A stretch of DNA of 42,731 nucleotides from NCBI GenBank assembly GCA_913057645.1, contig CAJXOU010000024.1, positions 1 through 42,731 of the forward strand. The letters are read 5' to 3'. This document shows positions 8,925-17,769 of this stretch, in pieces. The stretch's first letter is position 1. The number at the start of each line of letters is the position of its first letter. The notes under the pieces are model-generated. The model was not told the DNA's origin, did not search any database, and saw only the letters and a list, made by a program, of their open reading frames with translations. A program made the translations under genes and the position numbers. This DNA comes from an uncultured Rhodobiaceae bacterium. GTDB taxonomy: Bacteria; Pseudomonadota; Alphaproteobacteria; Parvibaculales; Parvibaculaceae.

Positions 8925-9644
8925 ACGACCACTACGATCGCGTATGAAGACAGGGGCGGGACATCTCCTGTGGAAGCTCGATGTATCCGGCTCGACGCAA
9001 GGGCGGCGGCGCGGGACGGTGTCAGACGGCCTCCACTTTGAGGCCTGCGGCCGTCTACTCAGGAAACCCGTCTTCAAGCCGCCGCACATGAACGCTTCTT
9101 GCTCGCAGGAACGGGGCAGCTTCGAATATCAATACTATTCGGAAAAGACCGCCCCCTTTGCAATCTGACGTGTGGATACCCTTCAATGCCGGCTGAGGCA
9201 TAGGTTCGTCTCGCGGCGCAAATGATTCCTGCCGGGCTGTCGTCATCAATCTTGGTCCCACCACTTTCTTAGGGCGCCGAGCCGATGAAGACCGAGGAAT
9301 TCGTCGCCACCAGATGCCGATCATCATCCTGATGGGGAGGTCGCTGTGGTTCCAAACCAAAGAAAAGTCGTGCCCAGGAGATGAAGCCGCCGACGATTTC
9401 CGCGACTACGGCGCCAATGTAAGCAAAAGCCGCACAGGGGTATCAGTGCGACATTGCTACCGGCTAATGTCCTTGTTTGAGGCGACACATGAAATGCCCC
9501 TGAAGTAAATTGGTTTTGCTTGGTGGAGATCGAAAGTTTTCAGATGATTTGCCACTTTAGTTTGTGATCCGCAGTAGCCCCAGTTCTGGTGCCGCGCGAA
9601 ATTGGTCCGCCTGTTTGGCGGGGCTAGGACGAAAGCGGGCGGAT
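8925..9644. other. Gene-poor spacer between the cus and czc operons
   Basis: No reading frame here has convincing codon use or a family match on either strand. The left part contains nested inverted repeats (9024-9056). Around 9345-9433 on the minus strand a short stretch reads AAFAYIGAVVAEIVGGFISW, weakly like the start of YnfA-type small membrane proteins, but it lacks a start and degenerates downstream. Composition is AT-richer than the flanking pump genes. It is best read as a junction between two separately acquired resistance modules with decayed sequence between. Confidence 0.5.
9024..9056. repeat. Nested, competing inverted repeats downstream of cusA
   Basis: Outer arms AGACGGCC (9024-9031) and GGCCGTCT (9049-9056) pair perfectly. 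The overlapping inner arms GGCCTC (9028-9033) and GAGGCC (9040-9045) also pair perfectly but exclude the outer pairing. The site lies 100 bp past the cusA stop and has no T-run. It may be a transcript-end hairpin for the cus operon, or an alternating structure. Confidence 0.4.
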
Positions 9645-9659
9645 TTGTTTTCAAAACAA
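9645..9659. promoter_or_regulatory. 15-bp palindrome upstream of the czc operon, candidate operator
   Basis: The sequence TTGTTTTCAAAACAA is a perfect palindrome around a central C, 70 bp before the first gene of the czc operon, in the only AT-rich stretch nearby (about 9640-9720). The position suits a regulator site for metal-inducible expression. Which regulator binds is unknown, since none is encoded in the window. Confidence 0.4.
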
Positions 9660-9728
9660 CAGCGAGACGCCGAATGTCGTTTTAAAAAATGAGTTGCAAT
9701 GGGTAACAATTTATAGGACATCCTCTAT

Positions 9729-10043
9729 ATGCTTCGCGCCTTGATCCACTTGGTAATTGTCAGCTTGCTTTGGAGTGCAACGTCCGTCGGCGCGACGGGG
9801 GCACCGCTCTATAGCGATTTGATCGAAGCCAGCAGCGATATCCTGGACAAAGAAGCCGGTGGAGATCGACTGCTCGATGAAGGCTGCGAACTCTGTCACG
9901 CTTTTCAGCATGTAACTGTGGCCAGCGCTCGCTCTGCGAGCGCCTCAGCACTGTGCGCTCTTGTATCGTTTCCAGGCGACGCCGTGGCAAGAAGTCTCTC
10001 CCGTTCGCCGGACGGTCCCCCTCCTGAGTTCATGATCGCCTGA
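9729..10043 (+). CDS. CzcI-like small secreted protein heading the czc operon
   Basis: The protein has 104 residues. Residues 1-22 (MLRALIHLVIVSLLWSATSVGA) form a signal peptide. The mature part has a DEGCELCHAF motif (CxxCH) and ends in a Pro-rich tail (RSPDGPPPEF). CzcI of Cupriavidus, encoded just ahead of czcCBA, has the same layout: signal peptide, a CGVCH-type motif, and a Pro/Arg-rich end. Family membership is judged by eye only. It precedes czcC by 54 bp in the same direction. CzcI is thought to modulate czc expression or metal response; that role is inferred here. Confidence 0.6.
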   Translation: MLRALIHLVIVSLLWSATSVGATGAPLYSDLIEASSDILDKEAGGDRLLDEGCELCHAFQHVTVASARSASASALCALVSFPGDAVARSLSRSPDGPPPEFMIA

Positions 10044-10097
10044 TCTCACTCGCATTCCCGGCCGGGAATGCATGACGTTTCCATAGATAGGTGATTC

Positions 10098-11393
10098 ATG
10101 AATGGTTCGTTCCGCCGTTGGCGGAGGGTCCTGTCTGGTGCTTTCTTGTCGGTCGGGCTCATAGCACCTGCATGCGCGTTGGAGCATGCTGGACCTTCCC
10201 TTACTCTCGACGCTGCTATAGCCACCGCGCTTTCGCAGAACGCGCAGATGCGCATCGCAACCGAAGCCATAGGAGAGCGCGCCGCGGAGGCACGCCAGGC
10301 CTCATTCCTGCCTAACCCCGAACTCGGACTTGAAGTCGAGAATGTTTTCGGCTCGGGTCCATATAGCGGTGTGGACGAGGCGGATATCACGCTGGGAGTC
10401 TCGCAACTTATCGAAACGGGAGGCAAGCGCGAAAGCCAGAAGCGCCTGTTCCGTCTTTCCGAATTGGCCGCGACGGCCGAGCGGAATGCAGTGGAGCGCA
10501 TCCTCCGCGAGGCCGTGACGCACGCTTTCAACGAGCTTCTTGCTGCGCAGCGCGAAGTGACAACGGCTTCAGCAGCCGCCGAGAATATCGGCACTCTTGT
10601 TCCTGCACTTCGCCGCCGTTTCGAACGCGGCGCATCATCCGAGGCCGATCTGAACCGTGGTCTCTTGGCGCTGGAACTTGCCGAGATCCGGGTCACCGCG
10701 AGAGAAGCCGAACTGCGCACCGCCCAGCAGACATTGCTGGCGCTGTGGTCTGAAAATGTCTACCGCCCGCTGCATGCGGAAGGCTCTTTCGCTGTTCCCG
10801 CTGTCCAACTTCCGAGACTCGATGAACTGGAAGCGCGGCTGGACAGTCACCCCGCGGTGCTCGGTGGGCAAGAGACGGTGAGCGCTCGGCGCGCTGCCTT
10901 CGACCTCGAAAAGGCCAATGCCGTTCCCGACGTTACGCTCGGCGCGGGAGTGCGCCGGTTTTCCGGCACGGATGAAAGCGCGCTGCTCTTTTCCGTTTCC
11001 ATCCCGCTCACCGTCTTCGACCGCAATCAGGGCAATATCGATGCCGCGTCGCGCCGCATCGTGCAGGCCGATCTCGATGCGCAGCAGACGAGAGTGGAAC
11101 TCGCGCGAGACCTGCAACAGGCATATCAGACCTACCAAAGCCGCTGCCCGGAGGCGGCACGGCTCGGCTCCTCCATCGTGCCCGCATCGGAGAAGACCTC
11201 CGCGACCATCCGCGAAGGCTACCTGGCCGGGCGTTTCGGCGTTCTCGAACTTCTCGACGCCCTGCAAACAAGCACCGAAAGCCGGTTGCAGGAAACGCAG
11301 GCGCTTCTCGCCTGCGTCAATGCCCTCGCTTCGATTGAGACAATGACCGGCCTTCCCGCCAGTGCGGATGCGGCCGAGGGAGATGAGCAATGA
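10098..11393 (+). CDS. czcC: CzcC-type outer-membrane efflux channel (TolC family)
   Basis: The protein has 431 residues, starting at an ATG after the Czc leader gene. It carries an N-terminal signal peptide (cleavage near ACALEH), then two outer-membrane-efflux-protein repeats made of long amphipathic helices (residues about 30-220 and 235-420) with Ala/Glu/Arg-rich heptads. The motif SFLPNPELGLEVENVFGSG is typical of CzcC/CnrC. It would form the trimeric exit duct for CzcBA. Because no other channel gene is visible, it may also serve CusBA. Its end overlaps czcB by ATGA. Confidence 0.9.
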   Translation: MNGSFRRWRRVLSGAFLSVGLIAPACALEHAGPSLTLDAAIATALSQNAQMRIATEAIGERAAEARQASFLPNPELGLEVENVFGSGPYSGVDEADITLGVSQLIETGGKRESQKRLFRLSELAATAERNAVERILREAVTHAFNELLAAQREVTTASAAAENIGTLVPALRRRFERGASSEADLNRGLLALELAEIRVTAREAELRTAQQTLLALWSENVYRPLHAEGSFAVPAVQLPRLDELEARLDSHPAVLGGQETVSARRAAFDLEKANAVPDVTLGAGVRRFSGTDESALLFSVSIPLTVFDRNQGNIDAASRRIVQADLDAQQTRVELARDLQQAYQTYQSRCPEAARLGSSIVPASEKTSATIREGYLAGRFGVLELLDALQTSTESRLQETQALLACVNALASIETMTGLPASADAAEGDEQ

Positions 11394-12463
11394 GCCCGAC
11401 AAAGAGTAAGTTTCTGGCCAGTAGCACATTCGCTTTAAGTCTTGCGTTGGCCATTGCCTATTCTCCGGCCTTTGCGGAGCCAGACCCCGGGCATGAAAGC
11501 CCGCGAGTCGCGCAGGAGACCGAAGGACACGGCGACGGCGACGAGGAAGGTCACGATGCGCATGGCGAGGAAGCCGATGCAGATCATGCGCATGACGACG
11601 AGGACGATCATGCTCTAGAAGAAGGGCATGCCGAGGAAGAGGGGCATGTCAATCTCTCGGCAAGTCAGCTTGAAAATACCGACATAGAGATTGCCAAGGC
11701 CACAGCAGGAACGCTTACGCTTTCAACGAGCCTTTTTGGCGTTATCCGTCCAGACCTCGAGAAGCTCGTGCATATCGTGCCGCGTTTCCCTGGCATCGTC
11801 ACGGAGGTGAAGCGGCGCATCGGAGACGAGGTGTCCAAGGGAGACGTCCTGCTATCGGTCGAAAGCAATGAGAGTCTGCGATCCTACACGCTTCGATCGC
11901 CAATCGCAGGCCGCATCATTCAACGCAACGTCGCCCCTGGCCAGTTTGCCGATACGGAAACCCCCTTGATGGTGGTGGCCGACATGTCTTCCGTCTGGCT
12001 CGATCTTCAGGTGCATCGTCACGATGCAGGCCTCGTGCGCGAGGGACAGCGCGTTACATTCCGGTTGGAAGATGAGGGCGATCTCGTTGCCGCCACCATC
12101 GGCTACGTATCGCCTATTGCGGCGCAGGATACCCAAAGCGTCCTCGCGCGCGCGTATGTACCCAACCCCGACGGACGCCTTCAGCCGGGCATATTCGTCA
12201 GTGCTTCGGTAGAGCAGGAAAAAGCGACGGCTCGCGTCGTCGTCGGCCGAGAGGCAATTCTCTATGACGGTGCGTCGAGCTTCGTCTACGTGCCTGGAGA
12301 AGAAAAGGGTTCGTTCGAGCGCCTTGAGGTAAAGACCGGCCGCAGCGACGAGAAGAGCGTCGAGATCGTGGACGGGCTGGACCCTGGTAGCACCTATGTC
12401 GCCGGCAATGCCTTCATCCTCAAGGCGGAGGCCGGCAAGAACGCCGCCTCCCATGCACATTGA
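11390..12463 (+). CDS. czcB: CzcB-type periplasmic adaptor with His/Asp-rich metal-binding N-terminus
   Basis: The protein has 357 residues. A signal peptide (residues 1-29) is followed by a strikingly acidic, His-rich segment (residues about 34-86, with repeated EGH, DAHGEE and DHAHDDEDDH patterns) suited to binding Zn, Cd or Co. The rest is the HlyD-like core: a barrel-sandwich domain (HIVPRFPGIVTEVKRRIGDEVSKGD) and the second lipoyl half (LRSPIAGRIIQRNVAPGQFA). The coiled-coil hairpin between the lipoyl halves is almost absent, as in CzcB/CnrB-type adaptors. It ends His-Ala-His. It overlaps czcC by 4 bp and is 13 bp before czcA. Confidence 0.9.
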   Translation: MSPTKSKFLASSTFALSLALAIAYSPAFAEPDPGHESPRVAQETEGHGDGDEEGHDAHGEEADADHAHDDEDDHALEEGHAEEEGHVNLSASQLENTDIEIAKATAGTLTLSTSLFGVIRPDLEKLVHIVPRFPGIVTEVKRRIGDEVSKGDVLLSVESNESLRSYTLRSPIAGRIIQRNVAPGQFADTETPLMVVADMSSVWLDLQVHRHDAGLVREGQRVTFRLEDEGDLVAATIGYVSPIAAQDTQSVLARAYVPNPDGRLQPGIFVSASVEQEKATARVVVGREAILYDGASSFVYVPGEEKGSFERLEVKTGRSDEKSVEIVDGLDPGSTYVAGNAFILKAEAGKNAASHAH

Positions 12464-12476
12464 GGGGGGAGCGGTC

Positions 12477-15400
12477 ATGATTGCGCGTATCGTCTCCTTT
12501 TGCGTCCAGCATCGCTGGCTCGTCCTTCTCACGGCAGCATTTGTCGCCGCATTGGGCGTCTACAATTTCATGCGCCTGCCGATAGATGCCGTTCCCGACA
12601 TCACCAATGTTCAGGTCCAGATCAACACCTCGGCACCCGGCTATTCGCCAGTCGAGGTGGAACAGCGCATTACGTTTCCTCTGGAAACGGCGATGGGTGG
12701 TCTACCTGACCTCGACTACACAAGATCACTATCTCGCTACGGTCTTTCGCAGATCACGGTCGTTTTCGAAGACGGCACGGATATCTACCGTGCACGTCAG
12801 CTCATTGGCGAGCGTATCCAGGCGGTTTCCGGAGACCTTCCTTCCGACGTTGAGACCGCTATGGGGCCCATATCGACCGGTCTTGGCGAAATATACATGT
12901 ACCATCTGCAGGCCGCCCCGGACACCCGGAAGGCCGACGGCAGCCCTTACACACTTTCCGACGTACGAGCTCTACACGACTGGGTGGTTCGTCCTCAATT
13001 GCGCACGGTGGCTGGCGTTGTGGAGGTGAATGCGATCGGGGGGTACGAGCGTCAGCTGCATATCGTGCCGGATCCGTACCGGCTGACGGCTTACAACCTT
13101 ACCTTCAGTGACGTGATAGCAGCGCTTGAGGCGAACAACGTCAACGTAGGTGCGGGTTATGTGGAGCGTAACGGAGAGCAGTATCTAATCCGCCTGCCCG
13201 GGCAAATTGAGGATGCCGACGAGTTCTCGGAAGTGCTGCTCGGCACACATAATGGACGTCCCATTTATGTCCATGACGTGGCAGACGTGACGTTCGGTAA
13301 GGAGCTTCGCACCGGTGCGGCCACGCATAACGGGAAAGAAACCGTGCTCGGCACGGCTGTCATGCTTGTGGGCGAGAACAGTCGCGATGTAGCGGTTGCT
13401 GTTGGAGAGCAGCTTGAGAAAATCAAAAAGAGTCTTCCGGACGGCATAAGCATCGAAACACTCTACGACCGGACAAGCCTCGTTCAGAAGACTGTGGCGA
13501 CGGTTCGCACCAATCTCATTGAAGGTGCGGTACTGGTTATTGTCGTTCTCTTTATTCTGTTGAGAAACATAAGAGCTGCCCTGATCACAGCGGCAGTCAT
13601 TCCCATATCCATGCTCATAACCGTAACGGGCATGGTCGAGTACAAAATTAGCGCGAACTTGATGAGTCTTGGTGCCATAGATTTCGGTCTGATTGTCGAC
13701 GGTGCAGTCATCATCGTGGAGAACTGTCTCCGGCGTCTCTCTGAGGAGCGCAAGCGCTTCGGACACGCGCTGAGCACCAACGATCGTTTCAGCGTGGTCG
13801 TTGAGGCGACTCGGGAGGTGATGACACCGGCCATGTTTGGCTCGTTCATCATAACCGTTGTCTATCTGCCCATTCTGACATTGACCGGCGTGGAAGGAAA
13901 AATGTTCACGCCTATGGCTGTGACCGTGGTTCTCGCACTTCTTGCCGCCATGGTCCTTGCTCTGACATTCGTTCCTGCGGCCATAGCCATCTTCGTGCGC
14001 GGCGATGTCGAGGAAAAGGAGAGCCCTGTCATGCGCTGGGCACAGCGTGGCTACGAGCCTGCGCTCGCCTTCGCGCTGGGTCGGCAGAAGACGGTAACTG
14101 TCGCCGCCGGCATTCTTGTCCTCATTGCGGCAATCGGCGCAACGAGGTTCGGGGCGGAGTTTATCCCACGGCTTGATGAAGGTGATGTTGCCGTCCAGGC
14201 GCTTCGCGTTCCCGGGACGAGCCTTTCGCAGTCGATCGACATGCAGATGAAAGTGGAGGAAGCGCTTCTCAGTATGCCAGAGGTGAAGGAGGTCTTCGCG
14301 CGTACCGGGACGGCAGAAGTGGCGACGGATGCCATGCCTCCCAACATTTCCGACGCCTATGTAATGATCAGGCCCCGCAGCGAGTGGCCGGACAAGTCGA
14401 AGCCGAAGGCAGAGCTTCTTCGTGAAATCGATGAGGTTCTTGCCGCAATTCCCGGCTCCAACTATGAAGTGTCACAACCTATCGAACTTCGTTTCAACGA
14501 ACTCATTTCCGGGGTGCGCTCCGACGTCGGCATCAAGATATTCGGTGACGACATGGAAGCGTTGCTCGCTTCGGCAAATGAGGTTGCCACCGTCATGCGC
14601 GGCATTGAAGGTGCGTCAGGCGTTCAGGTTGAACAGGTGTCCGGACTTCCCGTTCTCTCGATCAGGGTGAAGCGCGAGGCCGCCGCACGTTTTGGCCTGA
14701 GCATTGCCGATATCCAGCAGGTGGTGCAGGCCGCGATGGGCGGAGCCCGGGCGGGAACATTCTACGAAGGTGACTGGCGCACGCCTATCATCGTGCGTCT
14801 CCCGGAACCCTTGAGACAGGATGTCGGACGCTTGCGAGAGCTGCCGATACAACTGCCTCCCGAACATCAACCGGATCAGGAATTTGCTCCTGCCAGCTAT
14901 TCTCCATTCGGCGTGGGTACTCCACGCATCATCCCGCTGCGGGAGGTAGCTGACATCACGCTTGCGCCAGGACCGAACCAGATCAGCCGTGAGAACGGGA
15001 AACGGCGGATCACCGTAACGGCAAACATCCGGGGCCGCGATCTCGGTTCCTTTGTCGAGGAAGCACAGGCGGCTGTGGAGGAGAAAGTGGCGCTTCCTTC
15101 CGGTTACTGGTTCGAATGGGGTGGCCAGTTCGAACAACTGGTGTCCGCAACTCAAAGGCTCAGTATTGTCGTTCCAGCAGCGTTGGTGCTGATATTTGCG
15201 CTCCTATTCGCGAGCCTGGGCACGGCAAAAGATGCTCTGCTCGTATTTTCAGGCGTGCCGCTGGCGCTTACCGGCGGGCTTGCAGCACTGGCATTAAGGG
15301 GACTACCGCTATCTATTTCGGCGGGTGTCGGCTTTATTGCTCTTTCCGGCGTAGCCGTACTGAATGGTCTCGTCATCATCAGCTTCATCAACAATCTGCG

Positions 15401-15644
15401 AGCGCAAGGTCTGCGGCTGGACGAAGCGATATGGAAAGGGGCCATCACCCGCCTTCGGCCGGTCCTGATGACGGCGCTTGTCGCCTCGCTGGGTTTCGTA
15501 CCGATGGCCCTGGCGACCAGCGCCGGAGCAGAGGTGCAGAGACCGCTGGCTACTGTCGTAATCGGCGGCATCCTGTCCTCCACCATTCTCACACTGATCG
15601 TTCTTCCGGTGATCTACCGGCTTGCTCATGCGAAAGAGGAATAG
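12477..15644 (+). CDS. czcA: CzcA-type divalent-metal RND efflux transporter
   Basis: The protein has 1055 residues. The ATG at 12477 follows a GGGGGGA ribosome-binding site; an upstream extension to 12396 overlaps czcB. The TM4 motif places Asp402, Asp408 and Glu415 (DFGLIVDGAVIIVEN) at exactly the numbers shown to be essential for proton-coupled transport in Cupriavidus CzcA. The N-terminus (LPIDAVPDITNVQVQINTSAPG) and the C-terminal repeat are family-typical. It would expel Co, Zn and Cd from cytoplasm or periplasm through CzcC. G+C looks lower here than in cusA, suggesting a separate origin. Confidence 0.93.
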   Translation: MIARIVSFCVQHRWLVLLTAAFVAALGVYNFMRLPIDAVPDITNVQVQINTSAPGYSPVEVEQRITFPLETAMGGLPDLDYTRSLSRYGLSQITVVFEDGTDIYRARQLIGERIQAVSGDLPSDVETAMGPISTGLGEIYMYHLQAAPDTRKADGSPYTLSDVRALHDWVVRPQLRTVAGVVEVNAIGGYERQLHIVPDPYRLTAYNLTFSDVIAALEANNVNVGAGYVERNGEQYLIRLPGQIEDADEFSEVLLGTHNGRPIYVHDVADVTFGKELRTGAATHNGKETVLGTAVMLVGENSRDVAVAVGEQLEKIKKSLPDGISIETLYDRTSLVQKTVATVRTNLIEGAVLVIVVLFILLRNIRAALITAAVIPISMLITVTGMVEYKISANLMSLGAIDFGLIVDGAVIIVENCLRRLSEERKRFGHALSTNDRFSVVVEATREVMTPAMFGSFIITVVYLPILTLTGVEGKMFTPMAVTVVLALLAAMVLALTFVPAAIAIFVRGDVEEKESPVMRWAQRGYEPALAFALGRQKTVTVAAGILVLIAAIGATRFGAEFIPRLDEGDVAVQALRVPGTSLSQSIDMQMKVEEALLSMPEVKEVFARTGTAEVATDAMPPNISDAYVMIRPRSEWPDKSKPKAELLREIDEVLAAIPGSNYEVSQPIELRFNELISGVRSDVGIKIFGDDMEALLASANEVATVMRGIEGASGVQVEQVSGLPVLSIRVKREAAARFGLSIADIQQVVQAAMGGARAGTFYEGDWRTPIIVRLPEPLRQDVGRLRELPIQLPPEHQPDQEFAPASYSPFGVGTPRIIPLREVADITLAPGPNQISRENGKRRITVTANIRGRDLGSFVEEAQAAVEEKVALPSGYWFEWGGQFEQLVSATQRLSIVVPAALVLIFALLFASLGTAKDALLVFSGVPLALTGGLAALALRGLPLSISAGVGFIALSGVAVLNGLVIISFINNLRAQGLRLDEAIWKGAITRLRPVLMTALVASLGFVPMALATSAGAEVQRPLATVVIGGILSSTILTLIVLPVIYRLAHAKEE

Positions 15645-15662
15645 ATTGACGCATGATGTTGT

Positions 15663-15694
15663 CATCAGGTCGACCCGTGCGGATCGACCTGATG
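15663..15694. repeat. Inverted repeat 18 bp after czcA, possible transcript-end hairpin
   Basis: Arms CATCAGGTCGA (15663-15673) and TCGACCTGATG (15684-15694) are perfectly complementary with a 10-nt loop. The position just past the czcA stop suggests an end-of-operon hairpin. No run of T follows on the plus strand, so it would be an atypical terminator, an mRNA-stabilising stem or a protein site. Confidence 0.5.
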
Positions 15695-16596
15695 CATACT
15701 GCTAGAGAAGTTGCGCTAAGCACGGCGATCGATCCAGCGCTGGCCTTGATGTTGCTCCTATTTTCCGGATCTTGTGGCCATGACCGTGCTGTCACGAGAT
15801 ACTCGGCTTCAACATGCTGCAGGTTTGCGAATGAGATCGAAGAGATGACATTTGGAAAGTAGATAGTGAGAGAACGTTCTGGCTTGACTTAAATGTTCGC
15901 CAGCCTTCTCGGCTTTGCTTCTCACGCATTGCGGGCGATTTGAATTTGCCGGCGTATGCTCTGTGGTCTCAGCTCGTTGTGGCCGATAGTGACGAAATTA
16001 TATGTGGTATGGGCGGACTCCGCGCCCACGCCTCCGGCATCGGCCGGATTTCCTGTGTGATAGCGCGTCGCGGGCCTTAGTCAAATGGTTTCGTGTATTT
16101 AGCAGCTAGTTCGATGGTGTCCGCAAATCGCGAGTGTGTGGAGAGGGGGCGAGCAGCCGTTCACTGCATACCAGCCAAGCTGGTCGTTGAACATGGTCGA
16201 GCATCCTTGATTTTGAACAACTACGAAATCGCATGAATTTGCTGGTACGCGAGCTGGCTGGAGCAACGGGAACCGTGAAAAAACAAGTGCACCCAGGTGG
16301 ATAACTTCGATACAACCTCCGCCCCTGGGTGTCGAAACGATCACACAATGACTGTCTGCATTCGAGCGGTATGGGTGGTCGGAGAGAACCGATATCTTGC
16401 TTGGCGGAAACTCCAAGGCCCGCTGTTCGACGGCCCCAGCATCCCCGTGCGATAGGTTTACTCGCGCGGATGCCTTTCGGCGCAGCCAAAGGTTGCGAGT
16501 AAGCGCACCGCCCGCAATCATGTTTCTCCAGACGAATCCGAACTTAGCGGCAACCATCTTGGACAGTAAGCGCCTTTGTCGGTCTGCTTCGCATAG
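15695..16596. other. Gene-poor stretch between czcA and the integrase
   Basis: About 900 bp between two converging genes. Short open frames exist on both strands but have neither ribosome-binding sites nor recognisable domains, and their residue composition (Cys-, Trp- and Arg-rich) is that of non-coding sequence. Nothing else was recognised; it is probably decayed element DNA. Confidence 0.5.
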
Positions 16597-17766
16597 TCAT
16601 AGCGAGCGCAAGTGCAGTTCCCATCGTTCGATGGCGTCGCGCATCTCATCCATATAAGCGTGCCGTTGATAGACGGCGACGATCCCGCTGGTCGTTCCCG
16701 AAACATGGTTCAGAAGTTTCTCTGTGACGTGAACCGGAACGCCGAGCGCAGCAAGATTAGTCGCGCATGTGCGCCTGAGGTCGTGCAGCGTCCAGTGATC
16801 TATCGGACATCCCCTGTCGAAGTTCGGTTTTCCTTTTGACCATCCGTCGAAAGCCCTACGCTTCCCGCGAGCGGGGAAGAGGAGGAGACCTTTGTCATCC
16901 AGGTCCTCGTCTTCAAAACTTTCATTTCTTAATTGCTGCGCGCGCAGCAACGCACGCCTCAGAATTGCTTCCGCCATCTCGCCAAATGGAAAAGTATGTT
17001 GGCGTTTGTTCTTGGTGACGGTGGAGGGCAGCGTGATCGTTCGGCTGTCAAAGTCGATCCAGCCCACCTGAAGCGATGCGATCTCGCCCCTGCGTTGTCC
17101 GGTTAGCAGAAGCAGCTGAACGATGCTAGTGAACGTTGTTTCCTTTTCCCTGGCGTGACAAAGGACAGCCATGATTTCGTCTTGAGAAAGTACGCGGTCT
17201 CGGGGTGCCGATTGTCTCGGCGCCTGAAGCCGCTCGCATGGACTGCGGTCGACATAGCCCCGCCGGAATGCCCAATTGAAGAATAGTCGGATCACGGCAA
17301 ATGCGTGACGAGCCTCGCCAGGGGTCTTGTGCATCTTGTCGATAATCCGGGAGATTTCCCGCGGCTGAATAAGCTCCAGCTTCTCGTGCCGCAGAGATGG
17401 GAGAAAGTGTTTCTCAAGCTGACGTTTGGTCTCGGCTCGGGTGCGCGGTTTTGGATAGTTCTCGGGGAAATGAGTTGCGAGGAACAGCTTAAGGCCAACC
17501 TCAAAATTAATCGGCGGAGCCTCATGTTTGCCGAGCGTACGTTCGGCAAGTATCTGTTTTGCTGCCTTCCTCGCGTCTTGGAGGCTGATTGTGGGGTAGC
17601 GGCCAATCGTCGTCCGCTTGCGATTGCGTCCGTGAACGACAACGAAGGATTTGACGCCGCCCTGCGATATCCGCACACCGAAGCCGGGCAAAGTGTCGTC
17701 GGTATATGTCACTTGTCCCTTGACAGGAGGCTGCAAAGTCTTCAGCGAAATTTCGGTGAGGCGCAT
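16597..17766 (-). CDS. P4-type tyrosine recombinase (element integrase)
   Basis: The protein has 389 residues. The ATG at 17766 is preceded by GGAG at about 8 nt. Residues 1-85 are an arm-binding domain of the DUF4102 type (DTLPGFGVRISQGG..RTTIGRYP), residues about 90-180 the core-binding SAM-like domain, and residues 190-380 the catalytic domain. The catalytic set is visible: Arg225 (TGQRRGE), Lys near 252, His328-x-x-Arg331 (LHDLRRT), His354 (LNHVSG) and Tyr366 (VYQRH). It would integrate and excise the element at the adjacent tRNA-Arg site. It is read away from the attachment site. No excisionase gene was found next to it. Confidence 0.92.
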   Translation of the reverse strand: MRLTEISLKTLQPPVKGQVTYTDDTLPGFGVRISQGGVKSFVVVHGRNRKRTTIGRYPTISLQDARKAAKQILAERTLGKHEAPPINFEVGLKLFLATHFPENYPKPRTRAETKRQLEKHFLPSLRHEKLELIQPREISRIIDKMHKTPGEARHAFAVIRLFFNWAFRRGYVDRSPCERLQAPRQSAPRDRVLSQDEIMAVLCHAREKETTFTSIVQLLLLTGQRRGEIASLQVGWIDFDSRTITLPSTVTKNKRQHTFPFGEMAEAILRRALLRAQQLRNESFEDEDLDDKGLLLFPARGKRRAFDGWSKGKPNFDRGCPIDHWTLHDLRRTCATNLAALGVPVHVTEKLLNHVSGTTSGIVAVYQRHAYMDEMRDAIERWELHLRSL

Positions 17767-17769
17767 TCT

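Noticed and set aside
8905-9168. 87-codon plus-strand frame after cusA
   Set aside because: Starts inside cusA, crosses the inverted repeats and has no signal, domain or ribosome-binding site.
16099-16557. 152-codon minus-strand frame beside the integrase, considered as an excisionase or cargo gene
   Set aside because: Irregular Cys/Trp-rich composition, no HTH and no ribosome-binding site; longer than typical excisionases.
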